DNA of 64,000 nt, taken from contig NZ_VFPG01000001.1 of NCBI RefSeq assembly GCF_006716565.1, positions 372,001 to 436,000 on the forward strand, written 5' to 3'. This DNA is from Nocardia bhagyanarayanae. GTDB lineage: Bacteria; Actinomycetota; Actinomycetes; Mycobacteriales; Mycobacteriaceae. Below the pieces are notes generated by a model. The model was not told the DNA's origin and did no database searches. It was given only the letters and a program-made list of their open reading frames with translations. Positions 30,001-42,000 of this stretch are shown here, piece after piece (within the stretch, counting starts at the first letter, position 1; every line of letters starts with the position of its first letter). Position numbers and translations under genes: made by a program.

Positions 30001-33000
30001 GGTCACCCGGTTCGAACGCGTGCCATCACCGACCTGAGCGACGAATTCCTCCACGGTCGAGCGCTTGTACAGTCGGACCGCCTGCATCCATTGGTGCAAT
30101 GAGTCGAAATCTGCTGCGGCGGGCCATGTTTCGCCGGACGTATCCATCCGGTAGTGGTATCCGTGCTCGGACGCCGGCCCCCACGCCTCGGCGAACTCGT
30201 TCCACGGACCGGCGTGGTGCAGCGCGAGGTCGTAGACCTTCAGCAGGGCGAGTTCGATCGGCGCGGTGGCACGACCCTCCTCATGCGCTCGGATACTCGC
30301 AACGGACATTCCGAAGATCCGGGCCTTGTCCAACCGGCTGAGCTTGTTCCTGCGGCCGAATTCGATCAGGTATTCACCGAAGGACGCACACTCCCGCGGA
30401 CCGGGATAGTCCAGATCCCCACCGCGCAGCCTCGCGGCCACCGATTGCAGGACATCCGCGTCGATGTCCACATCCGCCGCGACGGCGCTATCGGCGACCT
30501 GCCTGACCGCCTGAGCTTGGGCCTTGGTCACCTTCCGCTCGCGGCCCAGGTCGGCGAGCACACGCTGGAGCTCGGTCGGCGCGGTGCGCTGGGTATGGCG
30601 GACCAGCATGAGGTCCGGGTTCGCATTTCCACTGACGTCGGTGTCGAGCAAGTCCGCCAGTTTCTGGACTGCCTTGTACAGGTGTTTGCGCACCTTGGTG
30701 GCGTCGATGCCGAGTTCGGCGGCAATCTGCTGGTCGGACAGCCCCTCGATCTGGCGCAGGTGAGCAACCTGCCGCTGCATCGGGTTCGGCAGCTGACGGA
30801 TCAGGGGTTCCAGCTTGGCCTTGCCATCAGCGGTCTCCAGGAGGGACCGGATGCGTTCGGCGGGAGTCGGCGCCGACGCCGGTTCGGACAGCAAGGTCGC
30901 CAGTTTCTGCAATGCCTTGGGCAGATTGGCGTGCAGTCGCTTGCTGCTCCAGCCCAGCGCCGCTGTCGCCTCCTTGTTCGACAGCCCGTCGATCACGCAG
31001 GCCTGCACGACCGCACGCTGTGTGGGGGTCAACCGGGGCAGCAGAGCCTTCACCGCCGCCTTGTCGTTCTGCACGGCTCGATCGACGATCGCTCGTGGAT
31101 CGTCCGAATCGCCCTGTACCGCATCGGGCACTGGAGTTGTGCCGTCCACGGGCTGCGCCGCTCGCCCCGGAGCCTTGTGTGCCTGCACTTCGTGCGGGCC
31201 TTCCGGATCGAAGGCGAAGAACGTGCCAGGGTCGCGGCGGTTCCGCGGCTTCCGAGCCGGACTGTCCGTTACGTCAGCGCTGGTATTCGGCGTCGCCGAT
31301 TGTTGCTGCGGTGCAGGCCCATTCGAAGCTTGGCCCGTCAGGGTCTCGTTGGCCGCGTCCGCCTGTGCCGGGGTCGTGGTCTCAGCGTTCCCGAGCAGGC
31401 TGTTGTAGAGGTCGGCGGCCTCGAGGACCCCGGTGTGGGTCAGCCAGTCGGTGTACAGCTCGAGCATTTCCGGGGCGGTATCCGGGTCGCCGGACAGGTC
31501 TCGTTGCTCCAGTACGGTTTCCAGCTCGGCGACCGAGGTGTCCAGCGCCTGCGCCAGCGCCTCGGCGAGGCGTGCGCATTCGGCGCGCAGCTCGGCCAGT
31601 TGTGGTGTGCCCGCGGTCAGCACGGTGGGATCGAGGGAGAGCAGACCGGCCATCTCGGCCAGATTCTCGCGCGCCGCCGCCAGCGCGGTGTCCTGGTCCG
31701 ATTCGGTCTGCGGAGTCGGCGGCAGGACCTCGGCACACAGGTCCACGAACGCGGCTAGTTCGGGTGAGCCGATCGCCGCCGCGACACGACGTAGCTCGGC
31801 TACCGGGTCCACGTCGCTCTGCGCGAAGTAGCCGCCCAGCTCGTCCAACGCGAGCAGCTCGGCCAGCTCCTGCTGCAACGCGGCATTGATGTCCCGCAGG
31901 CGCTGCGCGGCGGCCGCGTCGACCGACCCGGTCCGAAGTTCCTGGACCTGAAGTAGCTGGGTGGCGTTGTCCCAGGTCATGCGACGACCGATCCACTGCC
32001 GCAACTCCGGCAACCGACCTGCGTCCACCGCCCGCTGCCACGCCTCGCCATCCAGGGCGCGCAACTGTCCCTGCACGACATCGACGGCTTGGCGAAGCAG
32101 GCCGGGCCGCTGCATCAGCTCCGGGTCGACCCCCAGGGCTTCGGCCAGATCTCGCTGTGCGCGCGGCAGATCGATAGCGTCCGAGTCCGGTTCGTCGGCC
32201 GGATCAGGCAAGCCGGTTTCGGGCGACTCGACAGTGGCAGGGGTCTCGGCGCCGGTCTCCCGGAAGATCTCCGCGAGTCGCTCGACGAGATTCGCACCCG
32301 AGCGGTCCACGCCGCGGCGAGTCTTCTCCACCCACTGCACGGCATTGTTGGCCGCGGGGCCGTCGATCATCTTCCGCCCGGCCTTGGTTTGCAGGAAGGC
32401 GTCGACTTCCGGACCGGCCAGCCGCTCGGCGTCGGCCAGTGGCATGCCGAGCCGGGTGAATTCCTCGATCTTCGCGGCAAGGGCATCGCGCCGGACACTT
32501 GCCGAGGGCGTTTCCTGATATTCGCGATATTTCTGCAGGACAAGGGCTTTCGCCTGCTCGGCGACCACTGGATCACCGTGCTGGGCGATTTCGTCCAGCA
32601 GTTTGCGCAGGGCCTTCGGCAGCTCGAGCTCGGGCGGGGCTGCTTGCGAATCGGCGAGGAACTGGGCGAGTTCCTTCTCGACCCACTGCTTGGTCCGGTC
32701 CGCGGCGTCCCGGCCGATGCGGTCCAGCGACCGCTCGCCGACGAGCTGCTCGTCGGCGAACCGCCGAGCCTCCGACTCAACCTCGGCTTCCGGATTCTTC
32801 GCCTGGAGCTGGTTCGTCTTGTTGTTCACGAACTCTCGGTGGGCGCGTACCGCCCGCTCCTGTCGATACTCCTGATAGCGCTCGACCACAGCGTCTTTCA
32901 CACTGTCGGCGAAATCCGGGTCGGTGGCGGCGCCGTCGATCCGGTCCAGGATCGTATACAGCGCGTCGGGCAGTTCGGTATCCGGCAGCGGCGGAATCGA

Positions 33001-36000
33001 GGACTGCTCGGGGCTGCTCGAATCCGGCCGGATCCGGGTGTTCGCGTGATCGACGACCTCGACGCGATGGTCCTCGAGCACGTGGCCGTTCTCGTCCTCG
33101 ATGCGAACGGCTTCGATTCCGGCCTTCTCCGTCGGCGCGATGCCGTCCAGGAAATGCCACACCACCTTGGGTGGCTTCCCGTCGACCCACAGGGCCCGAT
33201 TCAGGTACGCGATCTGCAACTGCCGACGCACCTGAGCTTCGGTGTCGGGCTTCATCCGCCGGTCCTGCGTGACCGTTCGCTGACGCGTCTTCACCTCGTT
33301 CCAGGTGGCGCCGCGGTCGGTGACGATATCGACCTCGCCGTCGATCGCACCGCCCATCGGCAGGTTCGCGTCGATCAGCATTCCGACCCGGACCACGCCG
33401 TCCAGCCGCGACGCCATCGTCAATTCACCTAGGAGCCCGCGCACCACGACATCGAAGCCGTGCAGGAACGACGTGTCGTCCGTACGAGTGACCAGTCGGC
33501 CGGTCGGCGTCTTGCCCTCGAAGTAGTCGCCGGCCCACTCGGCGAGCTGGTTGCGCATCCCCGTGATGGTTGTCTGCCAGTGGTCGGCACCGTTGTCACG
33601 CAGGTCGGGCTTGGCTGCCAGCAGCGCATCGAAGGCCTGCTGCGCCTGGGTCACGCGGTCGAGCAGGGCTTCGATCCGGTCGATGAACGCGCGCTGCTCG
33701 GAGGGCAACTCCGGATCGACATCGGAATCGATCCCGCGCAGTGCCAGGTCGATCCGGATGAGCCGAGCGCAGAAGTCGCCGCCCGCTCGTTCCGCGCGAG
33801 CGCGGATCTGGTCGACCCACTGGGCGGTGTTGTTCGCGGCCTGCTGGCTGATGCCCCGCTGCGCTCGCTCGCCCGCTACGGGCTCGCCCGCCTGCCGCGC
33901 GGCCTCCTCGACCTGCTGGCGTTTCACCTGGTATTGCCTGCGCACGAAATCCCTGGCTCGTTCGGCAGCTCGGGGATCCGTTGCGGTGGCATCGATCTGC
34001 GCCAGCACACTCCGCAGCGCTGATGGCAGCCGCGCGTCCGTCCGTCCGGCGGCCGCGGCATCGCCTTCGTGCGAACTCGAGGAACTCGTGCCGAAGGAGA
34101 TATCGTCGGCGGGCGGTGCGGCGTTCGGGTCGGCGAACTGCGGGGACAGCAGAGTGGCCTGGCCGTCCTTGTACACCGTGGCCCAGAGGGCGGTGGTTTG
34201 GTCGGTGCTGCCGCCGGTGAGGTGGGCCAAGGAGACTTCGCTCGTGGTGGCGCGGGTGCCGGTGGTGAGTTCGCGGGTACCGGTGGGGGCCGGGCGCTGG
34301 AACCATTCGTGGCCGTTCGGGTCGACCCGGTTCAGGATGACGGTTTGCCCGTTGAGCTCGAAAGTGTGGGTGCCGTCGGCATTTTCGCCGATGTAGGTGA
34401 GGGCGGCGGCGTGGCCCATGGCGCCGTGGCGGTCGGCGGTCGCGCGCTGTTCGAAGAGGTAGGCGGTGGTGCCTGGGCCGGAGTCGAGCAGGCCGCGGAC
34501 GAGGCGGGCGTGGGCGGTGGAGTCGGCATCGGCGACGAAGCCCTGCACCGGTGCGCCGTTGAGTTCGGGCACGATATCGCTCCAGAGCACACCCGCCAGC
34601 GACGGCTCGAGCAGATCGGCGTCGGTGACATTCGTGCCCTGCGCTGCGTTGACGAAGCGCGCGGCGACCGGCACGCAGTCGTTGTCGTGCTGGTCCAGGT
34701 AGTACCGGGTGCGCGGGAAGGCGCCGTCACCGTCCACCTCGACCGTGACCGAGAGCACCTGCTCACCGGGCCTGCCGGCGACGCGCGCCGAGACGTGCAC
34801 GCCGCCGCGGGCCAGATCGTGGTCGTTGGTCGTGAAGGACCGGGTGGCCCGGTGGACGATGTCCTTCACCTCGGCCAGCGCCTGGTCGACCTTCGCCACG
34901 GGCCAACCACCCAGGACCGCGCGCAGCCTGCTGTCCACCCCGTCCAAGCCCTGCACGCCGTAGTACAGCGGGAGCGCGAATTGGCGGGTGCGCGCCGGAT
35001 CGTTGACGTTCGGGTCCAGCCCGGAGGTGAAGTCGAGCGGGTCGGCGCGGCGGCCGGTGAGGCGCTGCCACAGCGTGCGCTTGCCGGGCAGATGCGGGCG
35101 GTTGGCGTCCCAGTCGTAGCCCGCCGCCTTGGCGGCCGCGTGCGCCTGATGCCCGGTGGCCTTCGGATTGCGCGCCAGGAACTCCGCTTCGAACAGCGCG
35201 CCTTCCAGGGCGATGATGTCCTCGCGCACCGGGTGCCCATCGATCAACCGGTTCCACATGTGGACGACGTCGGCGATTCGGTTGACCTCGGAATTGCGCA
35301 ACAGGTAGTCGCGCGCCCGGTTCAGGTTCCGCACCACCTCGTCGGGGGTGCGGGTGTTGCCCGCGTGATCACGCAGCCAGGTCGAGCCGTCGGACCGCTT
35401 GGGCATGTGCGTGCCCTTGGGGTCGCGCACCCACGCCTTGCCCGGACCGCGCACCCAACGCTTGGGGTCGCCGCCGGAGTAGGCGTCGGGGTTCGAGAGC
35501 GCGTTGTCGGCGATCTGCGCGAGCAGGCTGTCGTGCTCGTGCACGCGATTGTGCTCGAAGTCCGCGTAGGCGGCGTCGGTCTCCTGCTGAATCCGCTGGC
35601 GCGCGAGATCGTTCGCGCGCCAGTCGGCGGCCAGGCTCTCCGGGATGTCGACGCTCTCGCCGGTGAACGGGTAGACCACCGTGCCGTCCAGCCGCCGCTG
35701 CTCGGAGTTCAGCGCGACCGGCGCCAGCTCGTCGCGGTGCAGCGACTGCGGGTCGGGCTGGCCGTCGTTGAACCACGCGTAGGTGCGGGTCCCGCGCACC
35801 ACCGGGATCAGATGGATCCACTTGCCGTCGCGCACGGCCGGAATCCATTGCGTCACATCGGCCATCGCCTGGGCGACGTGCGGATGCCGGTTCACGAAGT
35901 CCACCGAAAGCGGCAGGCGGACCGACTGGCCGTGCGCGGTGTTGGCGGGCAGCCATTGCGTGGCGCGCAGGACGGTTCTGCCGATCCACGGACGGTTCTG

Positions 36001-39000
36001 GATCAGGTTTTGCGTCCACGGATGCGTCGGAATCCGCTGGAGGATACCGATGACCAGGATGCGGGCGTGGAACATGTTGAGGCCGACATCCGAGCTCCAC
36101 GCGTTCACGCCCTCGGGGACGGAGTAGACCTCCTTCGCGAACGGCAGATTCTGCGGGAACAGGAACGCCGGAACCTCACCCGGCTCGAACTCGTGCAGCC
36201 CGGCCATGATCTTGTCGAAGGTCGGGACCATCGAGACCTTGAACAAGAACGGCGGCTGCGGGTCGGTCCACTTCTCCTTCTCCCACTTGCGCGGGTGCTT
36301 GGCCGGATCCCAGGAACCGGCCCGCGCGGTGAGTTCGGCGTCGGTGGACGGCAATGCCACCGACTGCTGGTAGGCGCCGTCGGCGTCGACCTCGACCCGT
36401 CGGAACTGCACGCTCACCGGGATGTCCAGCGAATTCGCCATGCCCAGTAGCAGATTCAGGTCGGTCATCGGCGGAAGCGCCGCGTGCAGGGCTTGGCGGT
36501 AGCTGTTGACGTCGGTATCGGTGCCGACGACCACTGTCTCGGTGTCGACGGCCGTGGGACGCAGGGACGGCCGGACACCCACACGCTCGGAGACGGGCAG
36601 CAGCCCGAGGTCGTCCAGCGCGTCGAGCGCGGCCCGCCGCTCGGCGAGCTGCCCATCGAGATGCTCGGTGAGCCGGGCCTGTTCGGCTTCCGCCTCCTGG
36701 ATCTGCTCGATCAGCGCGCGCAGCTGCTGGATCTGCTGGGCGCCCGGCTCCAGCGGTCCCTGGTATTCCGGGTCCAGCTGGTTGTCGTCGTCGATCTGGA
36801 AGACGTCGGCCAGCGCGTTGCGCGCCCGGGTGCCCGCCAGGATCTCCTGGGTCAGTGCGGCGCGCAGCTCGATCAGCGGACCGGGCGGGGTCTTCTCGTG
36901 CAGCGCCGACTGCGCGGCTTCCAGCTGCGCCAGCGCGTGCAGCGCGTCGCGCAACTTCAGCCGCAGCACCGCCAGATCGGCCTGCTTGGCGCGCGAGGAG
37001 GCCCGGGTGTCGACGGGTTCCGCTTCGAGATCGCGGATGGCCTGGCGCAGCGTCTGCACCGCACCCTGGCCGCGGGTGATCTGCTCTTCGAGAGTGCGCT
37101 CGAACTGCTGGGCCATGTCCACCCGATCACGGAGCGCGAACGCCGCGGCGAGGTTGTCGACCAGCTCCAGATCCCTGCGGAACTGCGCACTTTCGGTCTC
37201 GCCACCGAGTACGCCGTCCAGCTGTGCTTGCAAGGCGGCGACCTGCGTCCCCAGTTCAGCCAGCCGCGCATGCGTCTGCGCCTCGGTCCGGTTCAGCGCG
37301 TCCTCGTGCGCACGCACCGCGGCGGCTCGGGCCGCTTCGGCCTCTTGCTTCGCGAGTTGCGCTGTTTCCGTGAGCTCTTCGGCCCGCGTCGACAAGACCT
37401 GCGCGTCCCCGGGGCGACCAGCCTCCATCGCCTCCCGTGACTGTGCCACCAACCGCATCGCTTCCGCGCGGGCCGCGCTCTCGCGGGCCAGCGCGTCGGA
37501 CATCTCGGCGCGCAACGAGGCGATCCGAGTCGCGGGCGGCGCGTGCGCGGGTGGCTGACGATGCGCGGGGACAGGCGAATTCGGGCCGGGGGTCTGGCCG
37601 ATGCGTAGATCCGCGTCGGGCTGGGCGGCGAACCTGTCACCGAGACCCTGGATCACTTGGCCGTCCCGCCAGACGACCGCCCAGGTCGCCTCGGTGGTGT
37701 CGGTGGTGCCGCCGGTGAGCTCGGCCAGCGAGACCTCCGAGCCCTCGGGGCCGATGAACAACGCGACCCCGTCGCTGTCGGTGTGGCTATAGGTCACAGC
37801 CAGACCGTCGACCTCGAAGCTGTTGCCGCCCAAGTACTTCAGCGCGAACGCATGCGCACCGATGCCGTGCGGATCCGCATCCGGCGGGCGCACCTCGCGC
37901 TGATCGAGCACCCAGGCGATCGAACCCGGGCCTGCCTGATTCATCAGCGCCTGCACCAGGTTGGCATGTGCGTAGTTCACGCCGAAGTCGAAGCCCTCGA
38001 CCTGCGCGCCGCGCAGCAACGGCTCCACATCCGACCACATCCGTCCAGCCAGGTTGTCCCGCTGCGGAACAGGCTGGCCGACGACATCCGGCTCCCCCGG
38101 TACGCGCTGATCGTCGGCTATCAGCCGCAGTGAATCGTCGACACAGGTGTTGATCGGCGCCCGGTCGAGCGCGGTTACCGGAGCCGCCGCGGGAGTCGGA
38201 ACCGTGGTCGTCGCGTCCACCACATCGGCGACCGCTGGAGCGTCGAATGCCACACCCGACTCTGTGAGCCACGGTGTCAGCTGTGCCCGCAGATCCCGCA
38301 GCACCGCTCGGATCCGGGCGGGATCCGCCCCGAGGTCGACATTGATCAGGCTCGCTGTCGTTGCATCGCCGGTCCGGTCGAGCAGCAGCGTGACAGCACC
38401 GACCTCGCCACGAACCGGGTTGAGCCGCAACGTGATCGCCAGCTCGCCCGGACCAGCCCGCACACCGTCCACCGAGATCCAGAAGTGGTCACCGAACCCG
38501 TCGAAGAGGCCGGCGGCACCCTGGCCCGCTCGATCGATGAGATCGTCGACCGAGGGCATGCTCACGTTCGGCTGCCACAACCGGCCTTCTTCGGTGAGCT
38601 CGAATTCGACATCGCTGAGATCCACACCCAGCCTGATCAATTCGTAGCGGAGCTGCGCGATGTTCCGGTGCTCGGACATGCCGTCGGTGAACCCACCGGA
38701 CGCGGGCAGCACTGCACGCAACTTGCCGTCGACGATGTGCCACATCCCGTACATGGCCGGGCCCTCGGCCGGACTGGCGTAGGTGTTGTACAGGCCGGGA
38801 TGCAGGACGGCCGCTGAGCTCGCCGATCGGATATCGCCGGGCGTGGCGCCGAACAGGAAGTTGTCGCGGTTCTCCGGGTCACTGCTGTAGAGATTGCCGT
38901 TCTCGTCGCGGAACAGGCCGTCCTCGTCCACCCACAGCTGGCTGTAGGCGGTGTCCGAACCCGCGAAAGGCATGTGAGTGGTCCCGTTGCGCGGGGTCGC

Positions 39001-42000
39001 CAGTTCGTAGGTCGGCTTGGTCGCGGCGATCTCATCCGGTGTCGCGGCCACCTCGGTGAACTCGGCCCACGCCACTTTGCCCGCGTCACCGGCGAGAACC
39101 GCAACGCCGGCGCGCTCGCCCACCACGGCATCGCCCGGCTGAGTGTCGAGCACCTGCAACAGCACCTGCCGCGCGCCCGGCGCGCCGACGAGACGCAAAC
39201 CGACCCGCACCGGGGCGCTGCCCGCCCGCGACACCAGATCCGCGGCCGCGTTCTGCACCGAACGTCGTTGTCCGACATCACCCCACTCCGCCGCGGCCAG
39301 TTGCCCGCCGACCCAGTCCACGATCCCGGCCATATCCGCGTCCGATGCCAACGTGGTGTCGACCGCGCTACCGGCGTCCCCGAGGAAGGTGGCGCCCGTT
39401 CCGCTCAGCCACGGCCCGATCTTGGCGTGCACCTGATCAAGGGCGGCGGCAACCCGGACCGCGTCCGGCCCGAGCCGGACATCGGTGTAGTGGGCGGTCG
39501 GTGCGCCCGCGGTGTTCTCCAGCACCAGCGTGACCTGCCCGGGCACACCGCGCACCGGCGCCAGGCTCAAGGTGATCGACAGCCGGTCACCGGCCGCTTC
39601 GATATCGGTCACATCGACGGAGAAATCGGCGCCGAAACCGCGCAAGCCCTTGCTGATCGCATCCCGGGTCGCGGCATCGCCCGCGGCCTGCTCGATCAGC
39701 AGGCGCGGGGCAGCCAGCATCCGTGGTCCCTTCCAGACCCCCTCCTGGTTGTAGGCGCGGAAGTCGACCTGGGCGAGGTCCACGCCCGCGGCGACCAGCA
39801 GATGCTGGAGCTGGGCGGCGAACTTCGGGTCGAGCGAACCCGCCCAGAACGCCTCTGCCGACGAGGCCCACACCCCCGTGATCCGGCCGTTTTCGATGAT
39901 CCACACACCGAATGCGATCGGGCCGGCCTCCGGATCATCGAACGAGCTGAACAACTCGGCGTGCGAGGTCACACCCGTCGGCGCGCTGCGGATCTCCTCG
40001 GGGAAGATGACGAAGACTTCGCCGAGCTCGCCGGTGTTGTGCAGGTTGCCGTGCTGGTCGTAGACCAGGCCGTCCTGGACGGTCAGCGTGCCGAACTGGG
40101 CGAGAGCGCCCAGATCGCGCCGATAGGTATCCGGCCGGTTGGGTTCGGCGACATCGTATTCGGGCACGCTCGGCTCGACACGAGCGTTCATCGGGGGCGG
40201 CGCGGCGGCCGCCTGGGAACCGAGGTCCGCGACCGCGGCTCCGGGATCGTCCGCCTCCGCGCCGAACTCCAACTCCGCGGCATTGCGCGAAATCATGGCA
40301 AGGATGTCGTTGATCTGGCTCTGCAACACCGCGATCTGGTCGGGGTATCCCGGCCGCTGTTCCCGGCGGGTCTGCTCCAGCCGCTCCTGCGCGCTCGCCA
40401 GGGCATCGGTCAGCACGCGCTCGCGCTCCTCGGCGATCGCGGCGCGCTCGGCCGGGGTGACGAAGGACAGCACGGGCGGCTGTCCCGGCCGGAACAGCAC
40501 CAGCGGCTCACCGCCTTCGGAGTGGTCCTCCATCATGCCGACGTAGGCTTCCCAGTCCCCCAGCTGGTCCGGGTTCCAGTAGGCCAGCGGCGGATGCTGC
40601 ACACCCATATCGGCGGCCAGCGCCACCTCGAGGAACAGGAAGTTCTCCGTCGGCGACAAGCGGCTGCCGTCGGGGTGCCGCAGGTCGAACAGATCGTGGT
40701 CACCGGTCAGCGGTTTCAGGACGCCGCGCCTGGTGAAGCCCTTCACCACGCCGTTCTCCACGGCGAACCGGCCCTCGGCGATGAAGGCGTCCATCTTCGT
40801 GCGCAGTTTGACGTACTCACGCACGCGCTGTTCGTAACGCGCTTCGAGGGCTGCCCAGTCCGCGTCGGATTCAGTGGTGCGCGGCGGCATCCGCAGGTCG
40901 TGCCGCCCGTCGTCCGGGAATCGGAAGAAGCCCACCAGGCCGACCGCCTTGGCGGGCGCACCCAGCATCACGTCGTACTTGTTGATGGTCTTGGCCTTCA
41001 TCAACTCCGGCTTGTCCGCGGCATCGTCGTAGATCCACGGCACCGAGTCGGGGTTGGTCGGGCGCACCCAGAGGTGGAGGTCGTGTTCCTCCACGAAGTT
41101 CTGTAGCTGTTCCTGGCGATGTAGCGGGATACCGCGCTCCGATTCGAGTTGCGCTGGTGTAACCGGCGTTTCGCCGGATCGGTCGGCCGGATTCGAGCCG
41201 ATGTAGGCGTTGTCGCCGGGGCGGGGGGCGTTCACATCGCCGGTGTCCAGGACGATGGCCTGTTGGTTCTGGTAGGAGGTGGCCCACAGGGCGACCGTGC
41301 CCTCGCGGGTGCCGCCCGCGAGATCGGCCAGGGAGACCTGCTGGGGCCGGCCGCTGGGCAGGGCCGCCACCGGGGCGTCGAAGTATTCGCGGCCGTTCTC
41401 GACCCGGTTCAGGGTGACCTGTTCACCGTTGAGCTCGAAGACGTGGCGGCCGTCGACCTCGCCGACGTAGTGCAGCGACATGGCGTGGCCGATGGCGCCG
41501 TGCCGGTCCGGGTTGCCGCGCTGTTCGATGACGAAGGCGGTGGTGCCGGGGCCCGCGTTGATCAGACCCTGGACGAGGCGGGCGTGGCCGCTGGCCTGGT
41601 CGGTGGAGGCGAAGCCTTGCAGCGGTGCGCCGTTGAGCGCGGGCACCAGATCGCCGAACCGCACACCGGCCAGCGTCGACGGAGCCAGCAGATCCGCGTC
41701 GGTGACGACTCCGCCCTGAGCGGCGTTGACGTGCTCGCCGGCCAGTCGCACGCAGTTGTTGTCGTGCTCGTCGAGCAGGTAGCGCTGCGGCCCGAGGGTG
41801 CCGTCGCCGTCGGAGACGATCTTCACCTCGAGCACGCCCAGGCCGGGTTCGCCGGTCACCCGCGCCGAGACGTGCACCCCGCCGCGGGCGATGCCGTGAT
41901 CACCGTGGTGGGACTGGGTCGCCAAGGCGACGAGATCGGTCACCTCGTCCAGCGCCGTCTCGACCTTCGCGGCCGGCCAGCCGGACATGATGGCGGACAG

